From Chara braunii (Eukaryota > Streptophyta > Charophyceae > Charales > Characeae): a stretch of 20,744 bases of DNA. The stretch covers positions 1,199,832-1,220,575 of the forward strand of contig BFEA01000435.1 of assembly GCA_003427395.1 (NCBI GenBank), written 5' to 3'. Position 1 is the first letter of the stretch. The number at the start of each line of letters is the position of its first letter. The notes beneath the pieces were generated by a model, which saw only the letters and a list, made by a program, of their open reading frames with translations, was not told the DNA's origin and searched no databases. Below are positions 1 to 8,450 of this stretch, piece by piece. The position numbers were made by a program, and so were the translations under genes.

Positions 1-1065
1 GGCAAGGACGTGGGGCACGCGACACACTTGACAGGTGTCGTGCGAGAGAGAGAGATAGAGAAGGTCAACGTGTGAAAGGGAGGAGAGGAGGTTGTCGTCA
101 ATGCTGCAGGCTATGCACAAGAATAAAGAGTGAGGGTTGTTGGGCATGAGTGCAGACTGCACGTGGCAAGGCAAGGAGAGCTAGAGGGCAGTCGGCGAAG
201 AAGAGGGACGGTGTGTGAGCGGGAATGGGACAAGCTCGCGAAGCGCAACTGACATCAACTTTGGCATATACGCTCTCACGCGGTGTTTTTTTTTTTGTCA
301 GCGGAGTCGTGGTGTTTCCTTGCATTATGGCGAGGAAATAGTGGTGGGAGTGCGCGTGAAAAGGGGAGAGAGGTATGAGCAGTAACACGGGACGGAGAAT
401 GTGGGACACGCATGAACAGCAGTGATAGGCAGTTACAGGGGGAGGACAACTGAGAGATGCTGCGAGGCGCAGTCCCGTATGCAAAGAGCGAGTCAACACG
501 GAGATAGACAGACAGACTGGAGGGTGTGGGTGATGCGAGTGCATGGTTCATGCTTGGAGCGACCCGTACGCAGATGACCTGTGGGGAGGGTGGACGCCTT
601 CTTTTTTTTGGCGAGCGGAGTGATTGGGCCTCAGTGAGGTCTGGCGAGCGCTTTCAGACCACCCAGAGCAGTAAGTCACGAGACATGCGGGTGACAAGTG
701 GCGGAACGAAGAGGGGGAGAAAAAGGGTCAACGGAAATGCAGGGCGGTTGACGTCATTCCTACCGGCATGTAATAGCGAGGTCTCTTTCCTCTCAGAGCT
801 TTGCGCAGTCACTTTAGAATGACTTGAGAGCTGTCAGGGAAGTCCATAACGATCAGTGAGTTCCTCATGAATAGTTACGGGCGAGGAAGGCTCAAGCATC
901 AACTCTGATTTGTGCACATATGATTTGTTGGGTCACGCACTAATTGTGAAGAGAGTCGTGAGGGGATAGACAAGAAAGGGGGCCTGAGCGGGAGCACGAG
1001 AGTGTAGGTGGCTGAGCAAATGGGATAATTCTGAAAGGTCTGGTGTGTAATTTTGCTCTTCTGAG
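1..1065. other. Purine-rich intergenic DNA, no supported gene
   Basis: The + strand is rich in G and A (GAGAGA at 45-60, repeated GGGAG/GGAGG words). Open frames exist on the - strand (98-544 and 276-551) and on + (526-822). Their products are low-complexity strings of Ser, Pro, His and Leu, or simply reflect the purine bias, and I see no domain or motif. The frames overlap each other, as expected from compositional bias. A T8/T9-type homopolymer lies near 287-297. I see nothing here that must be a gene. Confidence 0.6.
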
Positions 1066-1071
1066 GTAAAC

Positions 1072-1308
1072 TCACTTACCGGTCGGCCCACCAACCGTGG
1101 CGATCATTTGTTTTGTCATCTTCGTCTCGCTTTCAACCTGTAATGGGTATCGCTACCAAGTGTCAGTGATGTATTGCTTCATAGCCATCCCGATCAAGTC
1201 TTCAGATAAGGCTCTGGTCGCTGCGTAGTTTTTTTTGTTTTTTTTTTTTCTCTTTCGGTTAGTTTTAGTTTCGTTCTTAATTTGACTAATCAATGTGACC
1301 AGTCGCAG
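1072..1308 (-). pseudogene. Coding-like frame with one in-frame TAG; unknown product
   Basis: Read on the - strand, one frame stays open from 1308 to a TGA at 1072-1074 (78 codons) except for a TAG at 1153-1155. The product looks protein-like: a Lys/Arg-rich stretch (NRKRKKKNKKN), then ALSEDLIGMAMKQYITDTW, the TAG, then VESETKMTKQMIATVGG. Upstream the same frame meets TAG (1309-1311) and TAA within six further codons, so no start is evident. The basic stretch is encoded by the A12-C-A8 run at 1229-1249 and may be a homopolymer artefact. After GGPTG the DNA reads GTAAGTGAG, a good plant-type 5' splice site, so this could be an internal exon instead of a relic. No family is recognised. The evidence is residue texture and openness only. 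Confidence 0.3.
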
Positions 1309-2430
1309 CTATTCAATCACATTGCGTTATGACAAAGGGGGAAGCAGTAAATGGGGTAAGCCTGCAGAAGAGGGTAGTTTTAACCCGAGACAAAGATTCG
1401 AAACTTGCTGGCTTCGGGCTATCAACTCAGGTGACTGGTAAGGTTGAAAAGGTTGAATGTTCTTGATACTGGTGTAATTTTCACCTGTCTATTGGATGCA
1501 TTCTCAACGTTGAGTGGCTTTGTTCGATTGTCTTGCAAGACTAGAATCATTGAAACTTTCGTACTCGTGTGTCTAAACCCTGCAAAGAAAGAAGGCCGCA
1601 AACGCGAATTAGGAATCAGACCTTTCACCCTTTTCTTCCTGCTGTGCAATTATACGGTTTGAGTATGCCGCGCGATCGCACAATCTTGATTATGCCCCGT
1701 GGCTATGCTGAGTGATCGTGTCATATGATCGAGTGGCTTGGCTGTACCATGCTACTGCATGAGAGCAAGGTTGTGTTGTTTAAATATATCTTTTGCCTAA
1801 CTGCTCGCTAGTGGTTGCATGATTTCCTTTGGTGACCTGAGAAAAACTGGGTGTGTGAGCATACGAGTCTGCGAGTGATCGTGTGATTAGATAAAAACCT
1901 GATTGAATGCCTTTGCGGGCTGGCAATAGCATGGGATATTTTGCTTGAATATGCAGCTAGGCCCATTGAGCGGGCATGAATGTAGAGAGGGTTACGTGAG
2001 GACGGTTTTTTTTTCCATTTGTATGGGGAAAAGAAAGGCAATACTGAGAAGGATCTCCTACGTCCTTGCCAAGTTTCTACTAGACGGTGACTAAGTGCTT
2101 ATTCTACTCGGGCTGGGGTAAAGTCCAACTTAAGGGAAAGCGATTTGAGTACCCCACTATAGCCTACAGGGTTTTAGCCGAGACATAGAAAAGCGTCGTG
2201 TACGTTCTACTTTTCCTAGTTCTCTTGAGAAGTTTTACCACAATTGCTCTCGATGGCAATGTGAGTGCAAGGGTAGTTTTTTTCTTTCCTTTCTGAGCTT
2301 TCGTCTTACCCTTTTCACTGAATTTGGATGCAGGCTAAGCAAATGCCAGGGAACAAAGTTTCCGGGTGAAAAATTCAAACACCGAGCTCAGATCATATTG
2401 GATCTTTAGTTGAAATGTCGAGTGAGTGGC
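1309..2430. other. Intergenic DNA, no supported gene
   Basis: Short overlapping frames occur on both strands (1444-1662 on +; 1422-1649 and 1808-2041 on -). None has a recognisable motif, and the first two lie opposite one another, so at most one could be real. Small imperfect word repeats (GAGTGATCGTGT at about 1711 and 1873) are present. I see no RNA gene or mobile-element boundary apart from an 11-nt match discussed as a finding. Confidence 0.55.
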
Positions 2431-2638
2431 ATGGCCGAACAGTATCCAATCATGCTCGGACTAACAGTGCAAAGTGTACGAACTGTATGATGAGACCGTA
2501 CCAAAGGTGTGCTCAAAAACTTTATGCTCAGGGTCTAGCCAAACGGTATCCAGTCATGCTTGGACTAACAATGCAAAGTGTACGAACTGTATGATGAGAT
2601 AGTACCAAAGTTGTGCTCAAACACTTTGTGCTCAGAGT
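2431..2638. repeat. Tandem duplication, two 104-bp units
   Basis: Unit 1 covers 2431-2534 and unit 2 covers 2535-2638. They align without large gaps at a constant offset of 104. Landmarks present in both are CATGCTYGGACTAAC, GCAAAGTGTACGAACTGTA and GTGCTCAAA. The copies differ at scattered single bases, so the duplication is old but not ancient. Stops occur in each frame I read, so I treat it as non-coding. Confidence 0.9.
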
Positions 2639-2968
2639 CCCTATTTTGAGCTGAGATTCTGTTCAGACGAGTTGTTGTTTGAGTTTCTGCGCCTTTGGGA
2701 CCTGGCACGTGGTACAGACTCTTTCCTCCTTTTGACGAGGGTATTTGAGGTTCTAGATAATAAAGCTCTAGTATTGAGTACTTTACAGATTCCCCACAGA
2801 CATCCCTTCAATCTGTGTAATTTTAAACAGTTCCTACAGTAGGTATAACCCCCGGGTATGACTGGAAACCAGTACTCTGTCGAATGCANCGAAAGAGAGG
2901 GTGAATAGAGAGAATGGCACGCCTGGCGATTCTGAGAACCGGAACCTACTCGCTATTCCACTAAACGA
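2639..2968. other. Intergenic DNA with an ambiguous base
   Basis: No gene is supported here. The base at 2889 is N, and another N lies at 2987 just downstream, so local sequence quality is imperfect. Frame calls around 2.9-3.0 kb should be treated with care. Confidence 0.5.
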
Positions 2969-3154
2969 TTGATCAATATCCAAGAGTNAGAGTATTCGTT
3001 AGGACCGGGAGGTTACTATACACACCAAGTATGGTTGTTCTTTTGCCTTCTAGTCCTCTCAGTGTTAAAAGCTAGTCTGGTGATTTTCGTGAACTGGATA
3101 GCATTTAATCAATGCCAAAACACGCACATACGATTGGGAATTGGACTCAGATAA
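2969..3154 (+). pseudogene. Hypothetical 61-codon frame with a hydrophobic segment
   Basis: An ATG at 2969 opens 61 codons ending at TAA (3152-3154). Residues about 24-46 (VWLFFCLLVLSVL and onward) are strongly hydrophobic and could span a membrane. An N at 2987 makes one residue unknown. The same frame continues downstream with coding-like texture (TENRIGQLGTELAD, then AAQIPSMV) but is cut by TAA at 3197-3199, TAA at 3281-3283 and TGA at 3335-3337. It is also in the same frame as the broken unit that follows (3338-3669). It may be the eroded upstream part of that gene, or chance. No family is recognised. Confidence 0.25.
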
Positions 3155-3337
3155 ACTGAAAACCGGATTGGACAATTGGGGACAGAGTTAGCTGATTAAG
3201 CTGCTCAGATCCCAAGTATGGTAACGGCTCTGTGCTTTTGTGCAAAGTCTTCGGAGCCCATCTGCAGTCAACTGAGTTCGTAATTCTATTTGAAGTTTGA
3301 TCCTTCGATAAGTCATAGGAAGGATGAGGAAAGATGA

Positions 3338-3669
3338 GGTTCTAGTAGTGAAAAGCAGTTCAGTGAGAGACAAGGGGAGAAGTGGGAGGAAAAAGCCTGC
3401 TCGGATATGGAAGCTCGTAAACTAACTTAGAGAGAATATGTTGTAGGGAAAGCAAGAGGGGAGAGGTACATTGAGTACGTTTCTTACTTTTATGGTCGTG
3501 ATGGTAAGCTGCACGACATTGGTTCTTCACTAGAGACAGTGAAGCAAGCTAGGGTGAAACTCGGGTAACTGTTGAACGTGCCTCAGTTCCTTTTTATCAG
3601 AAAACCTATTTGACGAACATTGCAAAATATTTTGTGTTGAGTTCAACGGAGTTTTGGATCAGCAAGTGA
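3338..3669 (+). pseudogene. Broken member (copy A) of a local gene family
   Basis: The frame from 3338 reads through a Trp/Glu-rich stretch (GEKWEEKACSDMEARK). It hits TAG at 3428-3430, resumes with REYVVGKARGER and then IEYVSYFYGRDGKLHDI (3470-3520), and stops at TAA 3566-3568. Coding texture passes to the next frame near 3550 (GETRVTVERASVPFYQK, to TGA at 3667-3669), so one indel is implied. Copy B at 4655-5011 shows the same landmarks in the same order and at nearly identical spacing: Trp to IEY is 87 nt here and 86 nt there, and Asp/Asn-Gly to Gly-Glu is 53 versus 52 nt. The open frame at 5102 shares the Arg-to-(Asp/Asn)Gly spacing of exactly 15 residues and the DGxΦHDΦ motif. Function unknown; pseudogene status follows from the stop and the frame change. 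Confidence 0.5.
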
Positions 3670-3689
3670 AAGAGTTGTCCGCGTCCTGA

Positions 3690-5060
3690 TCGACGAGCAT
3701 CAATCAATCAGTTTTCGGCTCTGCAACTAATCGGTTTTCGAAAACTTACATTCAATCAACTATCAATCAATCAGTGTCAACCAGTCACAAAGCAAAACCA
3801 AAAGACAGATTTAGATAACCGAGGACCCCGACTCAGAGAAACTAGTATCCAGACTCAACAACACAAGGCTTCTGTGCCTAACGCTGCTAGTATTGATTAG
3901 CATTCAATTGTGTTATCGGCTTGTAGTGCCCAGTGTTGTTAGTCGTGGTCGGGCGGCACACAATCTGTTCTCTTGATCGGTAGTCAAGTCGACGTTCAGG
4001 AACGACATTCAGAAAAGACTTTCAGAAAATGATATTGAGGAACGACGTGCAGAGAAGACCTTCAGAAAACGACATTCAGAGACGACTCCTGGAAGAGCGT
4101 CCAGAACCGCACTCAGAACAGCAACATGTCAATTTCGCAAAACAACAAGCAATCAGTTTTTTCTGATCCGTAGTTGGTCGATTCTCTGATCAGAAGTTGA
4201 ACTGTTTTCTGATCACCAGCTACTAAGTTTTCTGGTCAGCAGTCAACCAACAGTCAATCAGCATTCGGCCTGCAAAACGATTTGCATTCAAATTAGTAAA
4301 CAATTAGCAACCAGGCCAGTGATCGGACCAGTGATCAGGCCAGCAAACGGACTAGTAGCCAAGTAGGCAATCAAACAGTAATCGTTTTACCCCCGATCAG
4401 CATCCCAATCATCACTCAAGGAAGGTATTCAGATCAGTAATTTGATCAACAATCACCAGATCAACAGTCGGATCAGCAATCGTTCAGTCCCCTAATCAGC
4501 ATCAAGATGCGGTACTCAGAAAACAACAGCTAGTTATCATCAACCAACTTTCAGCAGTTCAAGAATCAACCCAATAGCCTTTTCGTACCCGGATCATCCA
4601 AGAGTCACCTATCTCAAGTTGGGTGAACAGATGTAGCGAGAGACCAGTGAGAATATGGATCGCAGCAACACAGTTAAAGTCTCCTACTCGCTGTACCAGA
4701 GCACTGCGGAGACCTGGAGGGAGAGTGCAGTGGAGGAATACAATTTGCAGACTACTATGATAATGAACATGCACTGACCCTCGTGAGGAATCGTACAAAA
4801 ATCGAGTACACATGCTACTTGCATGATAAGAACGGCAGGCTATGTGCCACCATAACTTCTGTGGGTACTATTGAGGAAGCAAGGAGAAGCGTTGGCTGTC
4901 ACCAGTGAGCGTTTTGTCTCTGAGCTAGTACAGCTCATTTATCCGGACATCCAGCAATCATCCAATCAGCAATCAATCATCAGCAATCAGTTATTAGTGA
5001 TCAGTTTCTAGCAATCAGTTTTCAGCAATCAGTTTCCTACAATCAGCTTGGTAACCAGTT
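3690..5060. repeat. Degenerate CAATCA/ATCAG-rich simple repeat DNA
   Basis: Words such as CAATCAG, ATCAGCA and GATCAG recur at high density, most regularly at 4965-5045 (GCAATCAGTT, TCAGCAATCAGTTT, CAATCAGC). Within the tract, 4001-4040 and 4041-4081 form a direct repeat of about 40 bp (AACGACATTC, CAGAAAA, GACCTTCAG/GACTTTCAG). Copy B of the local gene family (4655-5011) is embedded in this DNA. The pattern looks like an expanded and diverged short-period satellite spread between coding units. Confidence 0.6.
4655..5011 (+). pseudogene. Frameshifted member (copy B) of a local gene family
   Basis: An ATG at 4655 starts a coding-like frame (SYSLYQSTAETWRESAVEEY) that ends at TGA soon after. 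Protein-like sequence continues in the next frame as DYYDNEHALTLVRNR, then KIEYTCYLHDKNGRL (4798-4839), and stops at TGA 4906-4908. A third segment in the original frame (GEALAVTSERFVSELVQ, from 4883) runs to TAG at 5009-5011. Against copy A (3338-3669) the substitutions are conservative at matching spacing: IEY-xx-Y-F/L-xx-R/K-D/N-G-K/R-L, then GE-xx-VT-x-ER. One missing base between Trp and IEY accounts for the first frame change. No function can be inferred. Confidence 0.5.
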
Positions 5061-5101
5061 CTCCTGGACTGTCTGGTTAGTTTATACTGGCAAGCGTACT
5101 C

Positions 5102-5776
5102 ATGAGCACAGTTCAGAATACGCCGGTCAGTGAGTCAGTGTTGGCCAGCCTCAACCGGTTTTCATGCAAAGAGGCATTCCGTTATCGGTATGTTGGTGTC
5201 ATTGGTTTGCGACAGGGAGATCTGTCAATCTTCATTGTCCAGACCAGTTTCGCTGATGGCACTATCCACGACCTGAGGCCTTACCTAAAGAAGGGCATGG
5301 AGGCTCATGAACTTTTCGATCCAGTCTGGATCTCAGCAACTAAATACCTTGAGCAGAGAGAGAGGGAGCTCGATGAGAGTGGCACTAAATTGATCCGCAG
5401 CTTCGGGCCGATGCTTTATACCGACTATCCTAGGCCTCCAGTCCCTTCTCTTCTCACAGATGGCACGAGTTGGTTGGATTTAATCGGTTTGGCAAAGAGG
5501 TACATGTCTCCGGCAGTAATCGACGTTGAGGTGTTGACCGAGCCCACCGAGTATCGATACCTCAAACGAGGAGTCTTTTCAGTGGACGGATTGCCTACTT
5601 TGTGGGGGGAGTTTTGCTTTATGGTTAACTACCGTGTCATATGCCTCGGATGGTCATGCTCAGAGTTTGCTGGCTTCAGGTGGCATTTTGTCACGAAGCC
5701 TCAGTCTCAGATTGTACGTGGGCGTGGGTCCCGGCACCAGAGAAGATCAGTGAAAAGGGAGATTGAGAGAGACTGA
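5102..5776 (+). CDS. Hypothetical 224-aa protein, orphan family
   Basis: This is the longest and most convincing frame in the window. The ATG at 5102 is the first in frame after TAG at 5078-5080, and the frame ends at TGA 5774-5776. Composition is balanced, with no low-complexity stretches. Visible parts: a short Ser-rich start; a β-rich stretch at about residues 28-58 (RYVGVIGLRQ, then SIFIVQ, then DGTIHDL at 52-58); a charged, probably helical segment at about 78-100 (TKYLEQRERELDESG); a Pro-rich link (YPRPPVP) at about 111-117; a second β-rich, aromatic part at about 135-200 rich in Trp, Phe and Cys; and a basic tail after residue 205 (GRGSRHQRRSVKREIERD) that could bind nucleic acid or serve as a nuclear signal. 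There is no signal peptide or membrane span. All seven Gln codons are CAG. Broken relatives lie upstream at 3338-3669 and 4655-5011. I recognise no domain; a retroelement accessory protein or a lineage-specific host gene are both possible. Confidence 0.6.
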   Translation: MSTVQNTPVSESVLASLNRFSCKEAFRYRYVGVIGLRQGDLSIFIVQTSFADGTIHDLRPYLKKGMEAHELFDPVWISATKYLEQRERELDESGTKLIRSFGPMLYTDYPRPPVPSLLTDGTSWLDLIGLAKRYMSPAVIDVEVLTEPTEYRYLKRGVFSVDGLPTLWGEFCFMVNYRVICLGWSCSEFAGFRWHFVTKPQSQIVRGRGSRHQRRSVKREIERD

Positions 5777-6052
5777 CCAGAGGGATGCGTGAGGGCTCTT
5801 GAGAGGTGCTGACCATGCTCATCTATATGTACTTTCTGAGATTATTATGAGTTCTCATTCTTCCCTCATTCATTTGATCTTGCCTTTGCTCGAGTCAGTC
5901 GGTCTTGCTTCTTGCTTAAATCTTGCCCGATGATTGTTTTCGTGGATGATTCAGTCACAGTTCTCAAAATCAGCTTGACATAATTGATGCATGCATAGCA
6001 CTCCATAATTTTATGATTATTATTTGCATGATTCTCTGATGTTCCGAATCAA

Positions 6053-6058
6053 AATAAA
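6053..6058 (+). promoter_or_regulatory. Candidate polyadenylation signal AATAAA
   Basis: AATAAA lies about 277 nt after the stop of the 224-aa frame, at the end of an AT-rich stretch (5.93-6.06 kb), and is followed by more GC-rich DNA. Position and context suit a 3'-end signal, but the hexamer is common by chance. Confidence 0.3.
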
Positions 6059-6060
6059 AG

Positions 6061-6670
6061 ATTCCTAAGACCGGGGACCGGCGAAGACCGCAATTGAAGG
6101 GTCTCGCTCGAAGTCGGACGCATACAACAGGAAGGGATTTGCATTATTTAATTTATTTTATTTATTGCAATCAACATACAAAATCTTGTGTGACAGCCTG
6201 TTGGCTTTCCGGTCGCCCGAAGCGGACTGACTGGAAAAAGTGTGACAGCGGGACCCTCTCTCTTTCTCAGTTGGCCCGAGCATACGCGGGTCTTCCCGTG
6301 CATAAGGCATCCTGAGTTGCCTTTGCTTTGTCTGGGCTCTGCCCATCACAGAAAACGTCCAGCATGCGCCTTCTGTTATTAACTGACAATCTCTACCCCT
6401 CTTAGAAGGGCGATCCAAACATACAGGCTTAATGGCCAACCATGAGCCAAATGTTGAACCGAGGGAATTCATATAAATTTCTACAGACTGATATGATCCC
6501 AAATATAATCCCAATAAAATAACTCACACAAAATACTCTTAAAAATGATATTTACTCAAACATGTAACCTCATATAATTAGGCATAACTAGGCTTACAAG
6601 GTCTGACATCCATAGATGAGTCCAATGTATAACTCAAGATAGCACCCTCGGATCAAATGGTCTCAAGTCC
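6061..6670. other. No clear gene; possible remnant of a - strand element
   Basis: A 118-codon - strand frame (6158-6514) and a 73-codon + frame (6094-6315) overlap, and neither has a motif I recognise. An 11-nt word, GTCGGACGCAT (6113-6123), also occurs at the LTR edge at 7640-7650, but the sequence beyond it does not match. AT-rich DNA at 6.47-6.60 kb has no recognisable structure. Confidence 0.4.
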
Positions 6671-6883
6671 TTAGCTTCCTAAATGGATGGTCAAAACCTG
6701 GAAGGGTTCAGTAGAAGGTCTAACATCGATTACTACCCACGGCTCCATTAAAGGTGAGCAAAATAGTCTAAGTGTTAGTTCTTCCATTGCTACTCCAACT
6801 CCCTCTAGAATTAGATGTCCTTCACGTAAAGAAGGTATGACCCAGACCTCGCTACGTTCTATAACACAACAGCCGCTTAGAAC
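6671..6883 (-). pseudogene. Open - strand frame of 70 codons, unknown product
   Basis: Between TAG (6884-6886) and TAA (6671-6673) the - strand holds 70 uninterrupted codons with protein-like composition (ERSEVWVIPSL, EELTLRLFCSPLMEPW, VVIDVRPSTEP). The segment MEPWVVIDVRPSTEP resembles MSPAVIDVEVLTEP in the + strand 224-aa frame (residues about 134-148), with GTAATCGAYGTT shared at DNA level. The region lies below the - strand primer-binding site, so a retrotransposon gag remnant is plausible. No zinc knuckle, protease or RT motif is visible. Confidence 0.3.
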
Positions 6884-7100
6884 CTAGACTCGAACATCTA
6901 AGGTCATGCACGTAATATCCTTCAACTGTCCTTAACCCACTTCTCCTCAAAGCGCACAGACGGGTTCTAACCTGCCACCTAGGAGAGAATCCATACCTCC
7001 GACTCTTGACATAGGAATATTATCTCACTCATCCTTAGCTCCATTCCGATGCAACCGTATTACGAGGCTTCCTCAATCATTCAGATGACTCTTATGACTG

Positions 7101-7289
7101 TCAGAAAGGGTACACCATAGGGCTAACTCTTGCAATAGCCACGCTTAACCTTAATCGCGTCAAGTACGCAAAGCACTGCCCAAGCCTGCCAACTATTAAA
7201 TCAGAAGGGTTACCAATCCCAAATACCATCATGTCAGTCAAAGCCAGTGAACGCAGTATCAAAACACTTATTACCCTCAAGTCACTCAT
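7101..7289 (-). pseudogene. Short - strand frame, possible gag-region remnant
   Basis: A 62-codon - strand frame (ATG at 7289, stop at 7101) has ordinary protein texture (GIGNPSDLIVGRLGQCFAYL). It lies about 330 nt inside the primer-binding site of the - strand LTR element, where a gag gene would begin. The rest of the internal region is interrupted in all - strand frames. I recognise no motif, so this is a weak call based on position. Confidence 0.2.
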
Positions 7290-7618
7290 ACCACATTAAT
7301 CCAAGTCATTTCACATCAATCAAAACCACATCGCCGAACCAACCCTCACTTCACGCCTTTTATCCAGCACTGTCTGCTACCAACCATTCTGGTCAGACCA
7401 GTCAATAAGGCAGAAGTGGTCATTTCGCCTGAATCATTAACCTGCTTCGAATCTAGATCCGATTTTTAAGGATCTCTCAATTCTACGACTCTCCCAATCA
7501 ATAGTCGAGATATCAACTGATCACTCACACAATCCTAACGAAAACTTCTCATTTGCCTATCTTCTCACTTCCAATACCCAGATGTCGTTCCTCCAGGGAC
7601 AACGGTAGGCAGCCGTTA

Positions 7619-7636
7619 TCCCCAGCAACGGCGCCA
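7619..7636 (-). other. LTR-retrotransposon primer-binding site
   Basis: Read on the - strand this is TGGCGCCGTTGCTGGGGA. It is nearly the reverse complement of a tRNA 3' end including CCA, and is close to the TGGCGCCGTTGCCGGGGA site I recall for many plant Ty3/gypsy elements. It sits two bases from the end of the putative LTR, which is the usual spacing. This fixes the element as - strand, with its internal region at lower coordinates. Confidence 0.75.
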
Positions 7637-7832
7637 CCTGTCGGACGCATCGGTCCGGCACCGCACCAGGGCAGCGCGGGACCCTCCCGGCCACGTCACG
7701 CAGGAGTTGGATTTAAGTCCTTCGTCGCAAATATACATGGAGCTTCCGCAAGCCGCTTTGGCCGAGTGCGCCAGCTGTACCTCTCACGAGCCCCTACGAC
7801 AGGATAGGGCCTACGCGAGGCACAACTTACCT

Positions 7833-7865
7833 CCACCTTACGGGAGCTGTCACCTCCCGTCGGTG
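7833..7865. other. Hairpin with conserved TGTCACC loop
   Basis: ACGGGAG (7840-7846) pairs with CTCCCGT (7854-7860), and CCACC outside pairs with GGTGG across a small internal loop. The loop contains TGTCAC. The equivalent place in the second LTR copy (12147-12174) has a different but equally complementary stem around the same TGTCACC core. Confidence 0.65.
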
Positions 7866-8372
7866 GGCATATCCTCGCCGAGCTACCAGTCCACAGTACG
7901 AAAGTTAATCAGTTGCAATCGCAGAGGTGGACCAGCCGAGGGCGTTTTCTCGTTCGATGTAGCATAGGGGGTACGCGCGGTGATACGCCTCTATCGGACC
8001 CGCACGTGAACCGACATCTTGGGGGGCTGAGGTCCCAAGCGCGACTCGTCGTCGATCGACTAGGACGCATCCCACACACCACGCGCACACCACACCAACA
8101 AACACAATAATAATAAAACACACACACGCACACATACGAAACGACACAACACAAACAATGCGACAATGCTCCTAGCCCCTCGGTAGCCAACCCATAACTT
8201 TCCAATGCAGAAATCGGATAGGCGTCGCGCGCGAGACGCAGTATAAAACCGCGCGGACGCAGGGCTAACTCATATCGACTCGCAATGCCAACGTACGCCA
8301 GCAGTCACAATGATGGCGTACTATGTAGTGCCCATAATCAAGCGGTCCCTCGTGGCTCCGAGTACCGCTTAT

Positions 8373-8450
8373 GACACTCAAGTGTCAGACTCGAAGTGTC
8401 GTGAGGGTCTAATCCCTCACGACATTGCACGGCTGAAGGAATAGTCGTGC
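8373..8450. other. Cluster of three inverted repeats
   Basis: GACACT/AGTGTC (8373-8386, 2-nt loop) is followed by a perfect 11-bp stem TGTCGTGAGGG/CCCTCACGACA with a 6-nt loop (8397-8424). GCACG/CGTGC follows at 8427-8450. All lie within the putative LTR. They could form stem-loops in RNA or cruciforms in DNA. Confidence 0.75.

Noticed and set aside
98-551. 148- and 91-codon overlapping - strand frames
   Set aside because: Low-complexity Ser/His/Pro/Leu products from purine-biased DNA, mutually overlapping, no motif.
1137-1156. GTAGCG...TTACAG as a tiny GT-AG intron of about 19 nt on the - strand
   Set aside because: Removing it leads straight into a TGA frame, and such short introns are exceptional.
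1072-3566. Possible reassigned code with TAA/TAG read as Gln, since several coding-like frames are cut mainly by TAA/TAG
   Set aside because: The intact 224-aa frame uses CAG for all seven Gln codons, TGA also interrupts the same relics (3335-3337), and frameshifts are needed too. Ordinary decay explains it.
6113-6123. GTCGGACGCAT as the edge of the missing 3' LTR
   Set aside because: Identity stops after 11 bases; the following 100 bp do not resemble the LTR at 7639.
7758-7772. TGGCCGAGTGC as a tRNA-Ser/Leu A-box
   Set aside because: No B-box or cloverleaf follows; the words belong to the LTR repeat and are changed in its second copy.
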